DNA of 64,000 nt, taken from Segatella albensis DSM 11370 = JCM 12258 (GTDB taxonomy: Bacteria > Bacteroidota > Bacteroidia > Bacteroidales > Bacteroidaceae). The translations under genes and the position numbers were made by a program. Shown here one piece after another: positions 50,125 through 59,488 of this stretch. Numbering within the stretch: position 1 is the stretch's first letter; every line of letters begins with the position of its first letter. The DNA lies in assembly GCF_000426565.1 (NCBI RefSeq), contig NZ_AUFP01000001.1, positions 124,001 to 188,000 of the forward strand. The letters run 5' to 3'. The notes beneath the pieces are model-generated. The model was not told the DNA's origin and made no database searches. It saw only the letters and a program-made list of their open reading frames with translations.

Positions 50125-51471
50125 ATGGCAAACAAACTCTGGGAAAAGAACTTCGAGGTAAACAAGGAAATTGAAAGATTTACCGTCGGTCATGATCGTG
50201 AACTTGATCTGTATCTTGCTAAATATGATGTGATTGGCTCTATGGCTCATATCACTATGCTGGAAAGCATCGGACTTCTGACAAAAGAGGAATTAAAAAA
50301 GCTCCTCAAAGAATTGTATCATATTTATGAACAATGTGAGAAGGGTGAGTTCATTATCGAACCTGATGTAGAAGATGTTCATTCTCAAGTAGAGGTGATG
50401 CTTACTCGTAAGTTAGGTGACATCGGTAAGAAGATACATTCCGGACGAAGTAGAAATGATCAGGTCTTACTGGACCTTAAACTTTTTACCCGTCACGAAC
50501 TCATTGAGGTAATAGACCATATCAGAATTCTCTTTAATGAACTTATCCAAAAGAGTAACCAATATCGGAATGTTCTGATGCCTGGATATACCCATCTGCA
50601 GATAGCCATGCCTTCTAGTTTTGGTTTATGGTTTGGTGCTTATGCTGAAAGTCTCGTCGATGATATGTACTATCTGTTGGCTGCATGGAAAATAACAAAC
50701 AGAAATCCATTAGGAAGCGCAGCTGGATACGGAAGCAGTTTTCCTCTGAATAGACAGATGACCACCGACTTGTTGGGTTTCGACAGTCTCGACTATAATG
50801 TTGTATATGCACAGATGGGCCGCGGAAAAATGGAGAGAAACGTTGCCTTCAGTCTTGCTTCTGTGGCAGGAACTCTCGCAAAGATGGCCTTCGACGCATG
50901 TCTGTTCAACTGTCAGAACTTCAACTTCATCAAATTGCCTAAGGAGTGTACTACCGGCAGTAGTATTATGCCACACAAGAAGAATCCTGACGTCTTTGAA
51001 TTGATTCGTGCGAAGTGCAATAAAATCCAAAGTCTTCCACAACAGGTTATGCTCATCATGAATAATCTTCCTGTGGGATATTTCCGTGACCTACAGATTA
51101 TCAAAGAGGTATTCTTGCCTGCTTTCAAAGAACTAGAGGATTGTCTGCAGATGACCGCCTACATCATTAATAAGATGGAAGTGAACGAAAGTATCCTTGA
51201 CGACAAGAAATACGATCCAATATTCAGCGTTGAGGAGGTGAACGACTTAGCCAGTCATGGCATGCCTTTCCGAGACGCTTATAAAACTGTAGGACTGGAA
51301 ATCGAGGCTGGAACTTTCAAGCCAAATAAAGATATCCATCACACTCATGAGGGAAGTATCGGAAACTTGTGCAATGACAAAATCTCTGCACTCATGAGTA
51401 ATACGTTGAGCCAGTTCCACTTTGATTATGTGGCTAACGCCATCGAATCTCTGCTAAACTCATGCAAATAA
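50125..51471 (+). CDS. argH: argininosuccinate lyase
   Basis: A 448-residue enzyme of the fumarase/aspartase superfamily that splits argininosuccinate to arginine and fumarate. Signature blocks are HSGRSRNDQV, the fumarate lyase signature GSSIMPHKKNP with the catalytic Ser, and NPLGSAAGYGSSFPLNR. An in-frame ATG at 50104 would add seven residues (MNIKTGN); 50125 (MANKLWEKN) matches the family better. The end overlaps the following lipoprotein gene by 10 bases. Confidence 0.93.
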   Translation: MANKLWEKNFEVNKEIERFTVGHDRELDLYLAKYDVIGSMAHITMLESIGLLTKEELKKLLKELYHIYEQCEKGEFIIEPDVEDVHSQVEVMLTRKLGDIGKKIHSGRSRNDQVLLDLKLFTRHELIEVIDHIRILFNELIQKSNQYRNVLMPGYTHLQIAMPSSFGLWFGAYAESLVDDMYYLLAAWKITNRNPLGSAAGYGSSFPLNRQMTTDLLGFDSLDYNVVYAQMGRGKMERNVAFSLASVAGTLAKMAFDACLFNCQNFNFIKLPKECTTGSSIMPHKKNPDVFELIRAKCNKIQSLPQQVMLIMNNLPVGYFRDLQIIKEVFLPAFKELEDCLQMTAYIINKMEVNESILDDKKYDPIFSVEEVNDLASHGMPFRDAYKTVGLEIEAGTFKPNKDIHHTHEGSIGNLCNDKISALMSNTLSQFHFDYVANAIESLLNSCK

Positions 51472-52061
51472 AGAAAATACATACAAGAAATCTATACCAA
51501 ACATTAAGTTACTTATTGTTGGGCATAGGTTTCTTGTTTATTTCTGCCTGTTCCATAGAGGACGATTATAGTCATGATTCCTGTCATTTCATCTTTGACA
51601 CAAACATACACATTACCAGTCACATACGACAAGCGATAAATCCACTTAGCAATAATGTCTTCGTCATGGTCTCCTACTCTTCAATTCTCAGTTCCGATAA
51701 AGTGGTAGGATACAACATCCACACCCAACTTAATAACGGAAAGGAAAATACAGAGAAGGTTACAACAGCTCAAGAAATCAATACTCCATATAAATTAGGA
51801 ATACAAAACGGTCTGATCATTGGATGGAGTAGCTACAATTCCAAACTCTATGCGTATGATGCATTATGCCCAAACTGCTTAGAAAAAGGAATATTCAACA
51901 AGTTAACTTGGGGAAATCCAAATTTCTATACCACATGCACAAGATGCGGCAGAAGTTATGATTTAAACAATAACGGTATCGTAATCAAAGGACAGGAAGG
52001 AAGAAAACTAGAAAAATATCATATTCAAAATCATAATGGCGTAATTATTGTAAGTAATTAG
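51462..52061 (+). CDS. lipoprotein with Rieske-like fold but four-cysteine metal site
   Basis: A 199-residue lipoprotein. The signal sequence ends at lipobox FISAC (Cys about 30). The C-terminal half has the layout of a Rieske domain: LYAYDALCPNC, then about 20 residues, then YTTCTRCGRSYDLNNNGIVIKGQ and a final LEKYHI strand. The usual CxH and CxxH ligands are replaced by CxxC and CxxC, so it should bind zinc, or a four-Cys iron, rather than a Rieske [2Fe-2S] cluster. It overlaps argH by 10 bases. Function is unknown. Confidence 0.78.
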   Translation: MQIKKIHTRNLYQTLSYLLLGIGFLFISACSIEDDYSHDSCHFIFDTNIHITSHIRQAINPLSNNVFVMVSYSSILSSDKVVGYNIHTQLNNGKENTEKVTTAQEINTPYKLGIQNGLIIGWSSYNSKLYAYDALCPNCLEKGIFNKLTWGNPNFYTTCTRCGRSYDLNNNGIVIKGQEGRKLEKYHIQNHNGVIIVSN

Positions 52062-52080
52062 TGTTAAAAAGTCTAAAACA

Positions 52081-52112
52081 TTTGGTCATACCATAGAAAA
52101 AGGATATCTTTG
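52081..52112 (+). promoter_or_regulatory. promoter of the tRNA-Gly/tRNA-Leu unit
   Basis: TTTG (52081-52084), 20-base spacer, TATCTTTG (52105-52112) followed by CA, 12 bases before the tRNA-Gly. Confidence 0.87.
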
Positions 52113-52124
52113 CAATCGCAAAAT

Positions 52125-52197
<73 letters not shown>

Positions 52198-52213
52198 CTC
52201 ATAGAAATATGGG

Positions 52214-52302
52214 GCCGTGATGGTGGAATTGGTAGACACGAGGGACTTAAAATCCCTTGGCCAGAAATGGCTGTGCGGGTTCGAGTCCCGCTCTCGGCAC
52301 CA
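52214..52302 (+). tRNA. tRNA-Leu, anticodon UAA, CCA encoded
   Basis: An 89-base class II tRNA with encoded CCA. The anticodon arm reads AGGGA-CTTAAAA-TCCCT (anticodon TAA). The variable arm and the T-arm GCGGG-TTCGAGT-CCCGC are normal. The acceptor pairs GCCGTGA with TCTCGGC, which leaves a T-T mismatch at the fifth pair. A lipoprotein gene starts 16 bases later with no promoter in between. Confidence 0.94.
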
Positions 52303-52318
52303 CAATCATTTATATACA

Positions 52319-53347
52319 ATGAAGAAGACCCATATTTATCATATTCTCACCTCTTTTTTTATTCTCACATTTCTTTTTTTGATAACATCATGTGGTACCC
52401 GCAAAGGATATTTTAAACTTGAGGGTAAATTTCTACACATGAACCAAGGGGAGATTTACGCCTATAGTACCGATGGATTGATTTCCGGCATCGACACAAT
52501 AAAGATAGAAGGTGGTAGCTTTGCCTACGAGATTCCATGTGAGGATAAGGGTACTCTTGTTTTGGTATTTCCTAACTTCTCTCAGCATCCTGTCTTTGCA
52601 GAAAGCGGAAAAAGCGTTAGCCTGAAAGCTGATGCCAGTCACCTGAAGGAGATGGAGGTAAAAGGTAATGATGATAATAACCTGATGACTGATTTCCGGA
52701 AAAGAATATCTAACCTTTCTCCTCCTGAAATCAGAAAGAGCGCAAAAGATTTTATTCTTGAGAATCCTAAGAGTCTCGCCTCAAACTGGTTGCTCATCAA
52801 CTATTGGATAAACAATCCACAAGCTAACTACAAAGAGGCTGGAGAATTACTTGACCGATTAATCGCTGCACAACCAAGAAACGGTGAAATCAAAAAACTT
52901 GCTCAGAAACTGAAATCTATTTGCAATTCCAATATCGGATGCCGATTACCTGCTTTCACAGAATACGACATCAATGGTAATCTTATTGCAAGCAGAACGT
53001 TAGCGGCTTCCCCTGTAAGTGTTATTTCCGTATGGGCTAACTGGAATTATGAAAGCGAAAACGTGCAACGAACTCTCCACCAGCTCGAGAGACAGAGTAA
53101 AGGACAACTTAAACTTTTAAGTATCAATATTGATGCCTGTAAGCAAGATTGCAAGAATGCCATCAAACAGGACAGCATAACATGGCCAACTGTATGCGAC
53201 GGCGAAATGCTTGAAGGTAAACTCATCAAGCAACTTGGTCTGACCTGTATTCCAGGAAACCTCGTTATGCAGAATGGTAAGATCATCGCACGCAACTTGC
53301 AGACAACCGATTTGGAGAACAAGATCAAACAACTGCTCCACATGTAA
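52319..53347 (+). CDS. lipoprotein with DUF4369-like and redox-inactive thioredoxin-like domains
   Basis: A 342-residue lipoprotein; the signal peptide ends at lipobox LITSC (Cys about 25). Residues 35-130 resemble DUF4369 (GYFKLEGKF, IDTIKIEGGSFAYEI), and a helical linker follows. The C-terminal TlpA/thioredoxin-like domain (about 200-342) keeps the fold (VSVISVWANWNYES, KLLSINIDAC, TCIPGNLVMQNGKI with the cis-Pro), but the CxxC active site is missing. It therefore cannot do thiol-disulfide exchange at the usual place. A longer frame to 52217 runs through the tRNA and is rejected. It may be transcribed from the tRNA promoter. Confidence 0.85.
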   Translation: MKKTHIYHILTSFFILTFLFLITSCGTRKGYFKLEGKFLHMNQGEIYAYSTDGLISGIDTIKIEGGSFAYEIPCEDKGTLVLVFPNFSQHPVFAESGKSVSLKADASHLKEMEVKGNDDNNLMTDFRKRISNLSPPEIRKSAKDFILENPKSLASNWLLINYWINNPQANYKEAGELLDRLIAAQPRNGEIKKLAQKLKSICNSNIGCRLPAFTEYDINGNLIASRTLAASPVSVISVWANWNYESENVQRTLHQLERQSKGQLKLLSINIDACKQDCKNAIKQDSITWPTVCDGEMLEGKLIKQLGLTCIPGNLVMQNGKIIARNLQTTDLENKIKQLLHM

Positions 53348-53413
53348 ATGTGGTATCATGCGAAGCAGATAAGAAAACAGATGGCCACACAACCTTTATA
53401 ATAAATCAACGCG

Positions 53414-54955
53414 TTGATAACAAAGACATATACTGCCGCTGTAAACGGATTAGAAGTTACTGAGGTTACTGTAGAAGTCAGCATTAGCAAAGGAGTACAA
53501 TTTCATTTGACGGGCTTAGGAGATGAAGCTGTACGAGAAAGTAAAGATAGAATAAATGCAGCACTAAACAATAATGGATTCCATTTTCCTATAGCTGCAA
53601 TTACCATCAATATGGCGCCTGCCGACCTGAGGAAAGAAGGAAGTTCATTTGACTTGCCTCTTGCAATAGGCATCTTGGCGGCCAACAACAATCTCAACAC
53701 CGAGAAACTAGACAAATACATGTTGGTAGGTGAGCTTAGCCTTGACGGAAAGCTACAACCTATCAAAGGTGCACTACCTATTTCTATCAAAGCACGCGCG
53801 CTCCATTACAAAGGTCTCATCGTTCCTAAACAAAACGTCAAAGAGGCTGCCATTGTCAACAATCTGGAAGTATATGGATTAGAAAACATCACTCAGGTCG
53901 TAGACTTCTTCAATGACACAAAATCCTTTGAACCTTATGTCTTCGACACGAGAACAGAGTTCAACAAAAAGAGCGATGAATATGATCTGGATTTCGCTGA
54001 TGTAAAAGGACAAGATAATGTGAAAAGAGCCCTCGAAGTTGCTGCCGCAGGTGGTCACAACCTTATCATGATAGGTCCTCCAGGAAGCGGTAAGTCTATG
54101 ATGGCAAAGCGTCTGCCATCGATACTTCCACCTCTGACTATTGCCGAGAGTCTGGAAACCACCATGATACATTCCGTTGCAGGAAAATTATCAAAAGGCT
54201 CGGCTCTCATCAAAGAACGACCTTTCAGATCACCGCATCACACGATAACAGAGACGGCTCTTGTCGGTGGCGGTTCTACCCCTATGCCAGGAGAAATCTC
54301 TCTTGCACATAATGGTATATTGTTTTGCGACGAATTACCGGAATTCAACAAACATACACTCGAGGTACTTCGTCAACCATTAGAAGATAGGACCATCACA
54401 ATAAGTCGTGCCAAATATACAGCACAGTTTCCATGTAATTTCCAGTTCATAGCAAGTATGAATCCATGTCCTTGCGGATATTATGGTGACCCTACCCACC
54501 ATTGCAACTGTACACCCGGACAAATTCAAAAATACATGAACAAAATCTCCGGTCCACTTCTCGACAGAATAGACATACAAGTAAACATTTTACCAGTCCC
54601 TTTCTCGGAACTTAGCAATACCAAGAAGGGAGAATCCAGTGAGGTCATCAGAAAACGGGTCATAAAAGCCCGGGAAATTCAAAATATTCGGTTTAAGGAT
54701 ATCAAAGGAATCCACTGTAATGCACAGATGACAGAGCACATGACCGAAAAATATGTAAAACTCGATGATTCCTGTCTTTCCCTACTCCACATGGCAATAG
54801 ACAAATTAAGTCTAAGTGCAAGAGCATATACAAGAATCTTAAAGGTGTCAAGGACGATAGCCGACCTAGAAGGTTCCGAGAATATAAAATCCGAACATAT
54901 TGCCGAGGCCATACAATACCGCGAACTCGATAGAGGTGATTGGGCAGAAAGATAA
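53414..54955 (+). CDS. comM: ComM/YifB-family magnesium-chelatase-like AAA+ ATPase, TTG start
   Basis: A 513-residue AAA+ protein of the YifB/ComM family, a hexameric helicase that promotes branch migration during natural transformation in some bacteria. The N-terminal Lon-like domain begins KTYTAAVNGLEVTEVTVEV. The ATPase has Walker A IGPPGSGKSMMAKRLPSILPP and Walker B LFCDELPEF, and ASMNPCPCGYYGD is a family signature. The only start that fits is TTG at 53414; an in-frame stop lies 9 bases upstream (53402-53404), so the residue count is fixed. Confidence 0.93.
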   Translation: MITKTYTAAVNGLEVTEVTVEVSISKGVQFHLTGLGDEAVRESKDRINAALNNNGFHFPIAAITINMAPADLRKEGSSFDLPLAIGILAANNNLNTEKLDKYMLVGELSLDGKLQPIKGALPISIKARALHYKGLIVPKQNVKEAAIVNNLEVYGLENITQVVDFFNDTKSFEPYVFDTRTEFNKKSDEYDLDFADVKGQDNVKRALEVAAAGGHNLIMIGPPGSGKSMMAKRLPSILPPLTIAESLETTMIHSVAGKLSKGSALIKERPFRSPHHTITETALVGGGSTPMPGEISLAHNGILFCDELPEFNKHTLEVLRQPLEDRTITISRAKYTAQFPCNFQFIASMNPCPCGYYGDPTHHCNCTPGQIQKYMNKISGPLLDRIDIQVNILPVPFSELSNTKKGESSEVIRKRVIKAREIQNIRFKDIKGIHCNAQMTEHMTEKYVKLDDSCLSLLHMAIDKLSLSARAYTRILKVSRTIADLEGSENIKSEHIAEAIQYRELDRGDWAER

Positions 54956-55008
54956 CAAGGATAAATTAAAAAAGCATTGCTAAATGCATGATATTCAACG
55001 AATTTTTG

Positions 55009-55016
55009 TAATTTTG
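55009..55016 (+). promoter_or_regulatory. -7 box of metG
   Basis: TAATTTTG followed by CAAG, 24 bases before the ATG at 55040. Confidence 0.7.
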
Positions 55017-55039
55017 CAAGCACAAATAAAAGATATAGT

Positions 55040-57115
55040 ATGGAACAAAAGAAATTTAAGCGTACAACTGTCACAGCAGCATTACCTTATGCCAATGGTG
55101 GTGTACATATAGGTCATCTTGCCGGTGTTTATGTACCTGCTGATATCTACGTCAGATATCTTAGACTCAAGAAGGAAGATGTAGTATTTATCGGTGGTTC
55201 TGATGAGCATGGCGTACCTATCACAATTCGAGCAAAGAAAGAAGGTATTACTCCTCAGGATGTTTGCGATCGCTATCATAAGATGATCAAAGACTCCTTC
55301 AAGGAATTTGGAATTTCTTTTGATATATATAGCCGTACCACATCTTCTACTCACAATAAGTTTGCAAGCGATTTCTTCAAAAAGCTCTATGAAGACGGTA
55401 AACTTATTGAGAAAGAATCAGAGCAGTACTATGACGAGGAAGCTCACCAATTCCTGGCCGACCGCTATATCATGGGAGAATGCCCACATTGTGGTAATCC
55501 TAATGCATATGGTGACCAATGCGAGAAGTGCGGTAGCGATTTAAGTCCTATGGAGTTGATTAATCCACATTCTACCATCTCTGGTTCTAAACCTGTTATC
55601 AGAAAGACCAAGAACTGGTATCTTCCTTTAAACGAATACCAGAACTGGTTGAAACAATGGATCCTTCAGGAGCATCCAGAATGGCGTCCTAACGTATATG
55701 GTCAATGTAAGAGTTGGTTGGATATGGACCTTCAGCCTCGTGCTATGACCCGTGATCTGGACTGGGGTATTCCTGTTCCTGTAGAAGGTGCTGAGGGAAA
55801 AGTTCTATATGTATGGTTCGATGCTCCTATTGGCTACATCAGTAACACTAAGGAACTCTGCGAGAAAGAACCAGAGAAATATGGCAATTGGGAAAAATGG
55901 TGGAAGGATCCTGAGACTCGACTGGTTCACTTCATTGGTAAAGACAATATCGTGTTCCATTGTTTGATCTTCCCTACAATGCTTAAAGCACATGGTGATT
56001 ACATTCTTCCTGATAACGTACCTGCAAACGAGTTCTTGAATCTGGAGAATGACAAGATTTCTACCAGTAGAAACTGGGCTGTATGGCTCCATGAATATCT
56101 TCAGGACTTCAAGGGAAAACAGGATGTGCTTAGATATGTGTTGACAGCAAACGCACCTGAAACAAAAGACAACAACTTCACTTGGAAGGATTTCCAAGAA
56201 CGTAATAATTCTGAACTTGTTGCTATCTACGGTAATTTCGTGAACCGTGCTCTCCAATTGACTAAGAAATATTGGAATGGCATCGTCCCTGAATGTGGTG
56301 AGTTACAGGATGTTGACAAACAGGCTATCCAGGAATTCAAGGATGTCAAGGATAAGGTTGAATCATATCTCAACGTCTTCAAGTTCCGTGAGGCTCAGAA
56401 AGAGGCTATGACTCTTGCTCGTATCGGTAACAAGTACATCACCGAATGTGAGCCTTGGAAGGTATGGAAAACTGATCCTAAGCGTGTTGAGACCATCCTG
56501 AACATCTCTTTGCAGTTGGTTGCCAACCTTGCTATTGCTTTCGAGCCTTTCTTGCCTTTCTCTAGTAAAGACTTACGCAATATGATCGGAATGGAAGAGT
56601 TTGACTGGTCTGAACTCGGTAGTACTTCGATCTTAAAGCCTGGTCATCAACTGGGTGAGCCTCATCTATTGTTCGAGAAGATTGAGGACGAGACTATCCA
56701 AGAGCAACTCGACAAACTTGCAAAGACTAAAGAAGCTAATGAAGCTGCCGCAGCTGCTGCAAGTTATAAAGCAAAACCTATCAAACCAACAATAGATTTC
56801 AGCGATTTTGAGAAGCTGGATATCCGAGTTGGACATATCAAGGATTGTCAGAAGGTCAAGAAGAGCAATAAACTGTTACAGTTTACTATCGATGACGGAA
56901 GTGGTACCGATAGAACCATTCTTAGTGGTATCGCTAAGGTTTATTCTCCTGAGCAACTCATCGGTAAGGATGTATTGTTTATAGCCAACCTTGCACCTAG
57001 AAAGATGATGGGCATTGAAAGTCAGGGAATGATTCTCAGTGCTGTCAACTTCGACGATTCTCTTAGTGTCACAACAACATTAGGTGAAGTAAAACCTGGC
57101 AGCCAGGTATGCTAA
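55040..57115 (+). CDS. metG: methionine--tRNA ligase
   Basis: A 691-residue class I synthetase that charges tRNA-Met. The HIGH motif is [13 protein letters not shown], the KMSKS-equivalent is DKISTSRNW, and the zinc knuckle is CPHCG with CEKCG. The C-terminal tRNA-binding (EMAP/Trbp111-like) domain starts near residue 585 ([16 protein letters not shown]) and mediates dimerisation. A 1-base gap separates it from the following nuclease gene. Confidence 0.97.
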   Translation: MEQKKFKRTTVTAALPYANGGVHIGHLAGVYVPADIYVRYLRLKKEDVVFIGGSDEHGVPITIRAKKEGITPQDVCDRYHKMIKDSFKEFGISFDIYSRTTSSTHNKFASDFFKKLYEDGKLIEKESEQYYDEEAHQFLADRYIMGECPHCGNPNAYGDQCEKCGSDLSPMELINPHSTISGSKPVIRKTKNWYLPLNEYQNWLKQWILQEHPEWRPNVYGQCKSWLDMDLQPRAMTRDLDWGIPVPVEGAEGKVLYVWFDAPIGYISNTKELCEKEPEKYGNWEKWWKDPETRLVHFIGKDNIVFHCLIFPTMLKAHGDYILPDNVPANEFLNLENDKISTSRNWAVWLHEYLQDFKGKQDVLRYVLTANAPETKDNNFTWKDFQERNNSELVAIYGNFVNRALQLTKKYWNGIVPECGELQDVDKQAIQEFKDVKDKVESYLNVFKFREAQKEAMTLARIGNKYITECEPWKVWKTDPKRVETILNISLQLVANLAIAFEPFLPFSSKDLRNMIGMEEFDWSELGSTSILKPGHQLGEPHLLFEKIEDETIQEQLDKLAKTKEANEAAAAAASYKAKPIKPTIDFSDFEKLDIRVGHIKDCQKVKKSNKLLQFTIDDGSGTDRTILSGIAKVYSPEQLIGKDVLFIANLAPRKMMGIESQGMILSAVNFDDSLSVTTTLGEVKPGSQVC

Positions 57116-57116
57116 T

Positions 57117-58064
57117 ATGATAAAATGGCTACTTGCGAGTATACTTACTCTCATAGAGCTTAATTGTGAGAATTTATTCGACTGCACACATGATGCAGGA
57201 AAACTGGATGCGGAGTGGTTACCGACTGGAACATATCGGTGGACTCCGCATCGATATTATAAAAAGCTCAATGGAATAGCACGCGTCATCCTATCACAAA
57301 CAGAAGATTCTGAATTGGAGAATAAACTTCCTTCTCTCATTATACTTACCGAGGTAGAGAATGATTCTGTGATGAGAGACTTGACTAAGCGATCTTTACT
57401 GAGAAATGCCGGATATGATTACATCATGACAAACAGTCCTGATGCAAGAGGTATTGACGTAGCATTAATGTACGATCCCTTTGCCTACAAGCTTGTAGAA
57501 TGGCATGGCATTAGAGTGATTCCACTAAAGGGAATGAAGGCCACCAGAGACATCCTATATGCAAAATTATCCGATCAGAATAATCAGACCTTATTTGTCC
57601 TTGGCGTACATGCTCCAAGTAAATTAGGTGGTGAGAAGGAATCTATGCCTTTCAGAAAGACTGTTGTAGATAAACTGATCTATACTTCCGACTCGATACG
57701 ACAACAGGAAGGTGACAATGCCAAAATCATCATCATGGGAGACTTTAACACAGGACATAATTCCCAAGAACTTCAACCTCTCCTGCATGAGAATTTCATC
57801 AATGTCACCCAAAATGCAACGGGAAGACATGGAGCCAAGGCTTCTTATAAATATCATGGTAAGTGGGAAAGCATAGACCATTGTTTTATGTCTTCTTCGC
57901 TGGCAAAAGACGTGATGGACAGTTGGATAGGTGATAAGACATGGACCTTGATAGAAGACGACACCTACGGAGGTTTAAAACCCTTCAGATGTTATCTTGG
58001 TCCGAAGTATCTTGAAGGTTACTCCGATCATCTTCCATTAGTAATCACACTAACAACAAAATAA
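57117..58064 (+). CDS. endonuclease/exonuclease/phosphatase family protein
   Basis: A 315-residue metal-dependent hydrolase of the EEP superfamily. Motifs are LNCENLFD near the N-terminus, LTEVEND (metal-binding Glu), GVHAPS, MGDFNTGHN and the final GYSDHLPL with the catalytic His. A short hydrophobic start (MIKWLLASILTLI) may be a signal peptide or membrane anchor. The substrate could be nucleic acid or a phosphoester; sequence alone does not decide. It begins 1 base after metG, so it is co-transcribed. Confidence 0.87.
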   Translation: MIKWLLASILTLIELNCENLFDCTHDAGKLDAEWLPTGTYRWTPHRYYKKLNGIARVILSQTEDSELENKLPSLIILTEVENDSVMRDLTKRSLLRNAGYDYIMTNSPDARGIDVALMYDPFAYKLVEWHGIRVIPLKGMKATRDILYAKLSDQNNQTLFVLGVHAPSKLGGEKESMPFRKTVVDKLIYTSDSIRQQEGDNAKIIIMGDFNTGHNSQELQPLLHENFINVTQNATGRHGAKASYKYHGKWESIDHCFMSSSLAKDVMDSWIGDKTWTLIEDDTYGGLKPFRCYLGPKYLEGYSDHLPLVITLTTK

Positions 58065-58094
58065 CAAAAGATATTATACAAATTCCATCTATTT

Positions 58095-58126
58095 TTTGCA
58101 TACATCAGTTTTATTTCTTACTTTTG
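58095..58126 (+). promoter_or_regulatory. promoter of tRNA-Arg
   Basis: TTTG (58095-58098), 20-base spacer, TACTTTTG (58119-58126) followed by CA, 9 bases before the tRNA. Confidence 0.85.
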
Positions 58127-58135
58127 CATCAAGAA

Positions 58136-58207
58136 GCTCTGATAGTTCAATGGATAGAACGTAGGTTTCCTAAACCTTTGATCCGGGTTCGATTCCCGGT
58201 CGGAGTA
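58136..58207 (+). tRNA. tRNA-Arg, anticodon CCT
   Basis: A 72-base tRNA. The acceptor pairs GCTCTGA with TCGGAGT, with G-U pairs at positions 1 and 5. The anticodon loop TTCCTAA gives anticodon CCT, for AGG codons. The T-arm has CCGGG-TTCGATT-CCCGG. The first pair of the anticodon stem is T-T. CCA is not encoded. Confidence 0.94.
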
Positions 58208-58237
58208 CTTTTAATTAACCAATTTTACATTAATACT

Positions 58238-59035
58238 ATGCTTGGAGCCATTATTGGAGATATCATAGGGTCCAGGTTTGAATTCTCAGCCCCACCCCGG
58301 AAAGATTTTAAATTATTCACAGAAGATGCAGAGTGTGGATTTACTGATGATACCATCTGCACAGTAGCTATTGCGGATGCTATTCTTAAGAACATCCCTT
58401 ATCAGGAGTCCTTACTGAATTGGTGCCGTAAATATCCCAATCCTATTGGCGGATATGGTGTCGGATTCAATGATTGGATAAACGAGAAAAATCCACAGCC
58501 TTACAACAGCTTCGGAAATGGAAGTGCTATGCGTGTGAGTGCCATAGGATGGCTATTCAATGACTATCACGACATCTTACAACAGGCTAAACTAAGTGCT
58601 GAATGTACTCATAATCATCCTGAGGGTATCAAGGGAGCTCAATGTGTGGCTACCTTGATATATTGGTTGAGAACATGCAGAATCACTAAGGACGAGGTAG
58701 AACATGCTGTCAAGAAGAATTTCGGCTATGAGATTCCCCCGCTCAAAGATATCTATAAGATAGGAAGTGAAGGGCATTTTGATGGTATCTGCCAGGAAAC
58801 CGTACCTTGGGCTATTAGATGCTTCCTGGAGAGTCAGAACTTTGAAGACGCTATACGAATAGCGGTCTTGGCAGATGGGGATACCGACACCAAAGCTGAT
58901 ATCACCGGCGCTATAGCTGAAGCTTTCTATGAAATTCCAGACACAATGATAGAGAAAACTTTCAGTTATCTTCCTAAAGACATGTTGGCTGTAATAGATC
59001 AGTTCTTCGAGAGATTCTCAACCGACAACAGATAG
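58238..59035 (+). CDS. ADP-ribosylglycohydrolase family protein
   Basis: A 265-residue DraG/ARH-type enzyme that removes ADP-ribose from proteins or other acceptors using two magnesium ions. Metal-binding motifs are GFTDDT (around 35-39) and ADGDTDTKADITGAI (around 212-226). The N-terminus MLGAIIGDIIGSRFE is typical. A longer frame to 58124 reads through the tRNA and is rejected. A link to nitrogen regulation, as for DraG, is not supported since no DraT or nitrogenase is present. It probably shares the tRNA-Arg promoter. Confidence 0.92.
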   Translation: MLGAIIGDIIGSRFEFSAPPRKDFKLFTEDAECGFTDDTICTVAIADAILKNIPYQESLLNWCRKYPNPIGGYGVGFNDWINEKNPQPYNSFGNGSAMRVSAIGWLFNDYHDILQQAKLSAECTHNHPEGIKGAQCVATLIYWLRTCRITKDEVEHAVKKNFGYEIPPLKDIYKIGSEGHFDGICQETVPWAIRCFLESQNFEDAIRIAVLADGDTDTKADITGAIAEAFYEIPDTMIEKTFSYLPKDMLAVIDQFFERFSTDNR

Positions 59036-59063
59036 CCAATTGAATCCTGCAATGTTTAACAAA

Positions 59064-59373
59064 TCTTTCATTGTTTAATTTTCAACCGATAAAAGGTGGT
59101 TATAATTCGTGAATTCAGAATAAAAGACTAGTTGATTGGGAATACAAAAATTACGAGTAAAACATAACTTCCTATTAATCAACGTGTTATATCATTAGCA
59201 TTCGCTTTGATAATCAAAATATAGTGGGTATGTAGGCTTATACAGTTAACTGCATAGGTCTACATACCTACTCGCATCAGTTCACGCAGTTAACTTCGTA
59301 AGCTGATGAAGTTAACTGCGATCAAAAAGACAACTTTAAAAAAGATGTTTTTCTTCTTTTTATGGGCTTAGAT
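59064..59373. repeat. dispersed intergenic repeat element, copy B
   Basis: Homologous to copy A at 34861-35160. It begins TCTTTCATTGTTTAATTTTC. The first AGTTAACT motif is 180 bases later (59244), then 59288 (+44) and 59310 (+22), the same offsets as in copy A. The hairpin GCAGTTAACTTC (59287-59298) with GAAGTTAACTGC (59309-59320) and its loop are conserved. It lies between the 3' ends of convergent genes. No coding frame was seen. Confidence 0.88.
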
Positions 59374-59459
59374 GCTGTCTTTTTGCTCTAGATGGAGCAA
59401 AAAGATGAACACTTTTTCTTTTAACAGTTATGGGATAAAGTTTAAATATTATAAAAAGA

Positions 59460-59482
59460 TTCATCCAATACCGATGGATGAA
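59460..59482. other. small hairpin
   Basis: TTCATCCA (59460-59467) and TGGATGAA (59475-59482) form an 8-bp stem with a 7-base loop. It is the first of three consecutive hairpins between the repeat element and the secDF stop codon. Confidence 0.6.
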
Positions 59483-59488
59483 CATAAA

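Noticed and set aside
52217..52318. Longer start for the thioredoxin-fold lipoprotein
   Set aside because: The extra codons lie inside tRNA-Leu(UAA); the ATG at 52319 gives a proper lipoprotein signal peptide.
58238..59035. DraG acting on nitrogenase reductase
   Set aside because: The ADP-ribosylglycohydrolase fold is clear, but no draT or nif genes are present, so that specific role is not supported.
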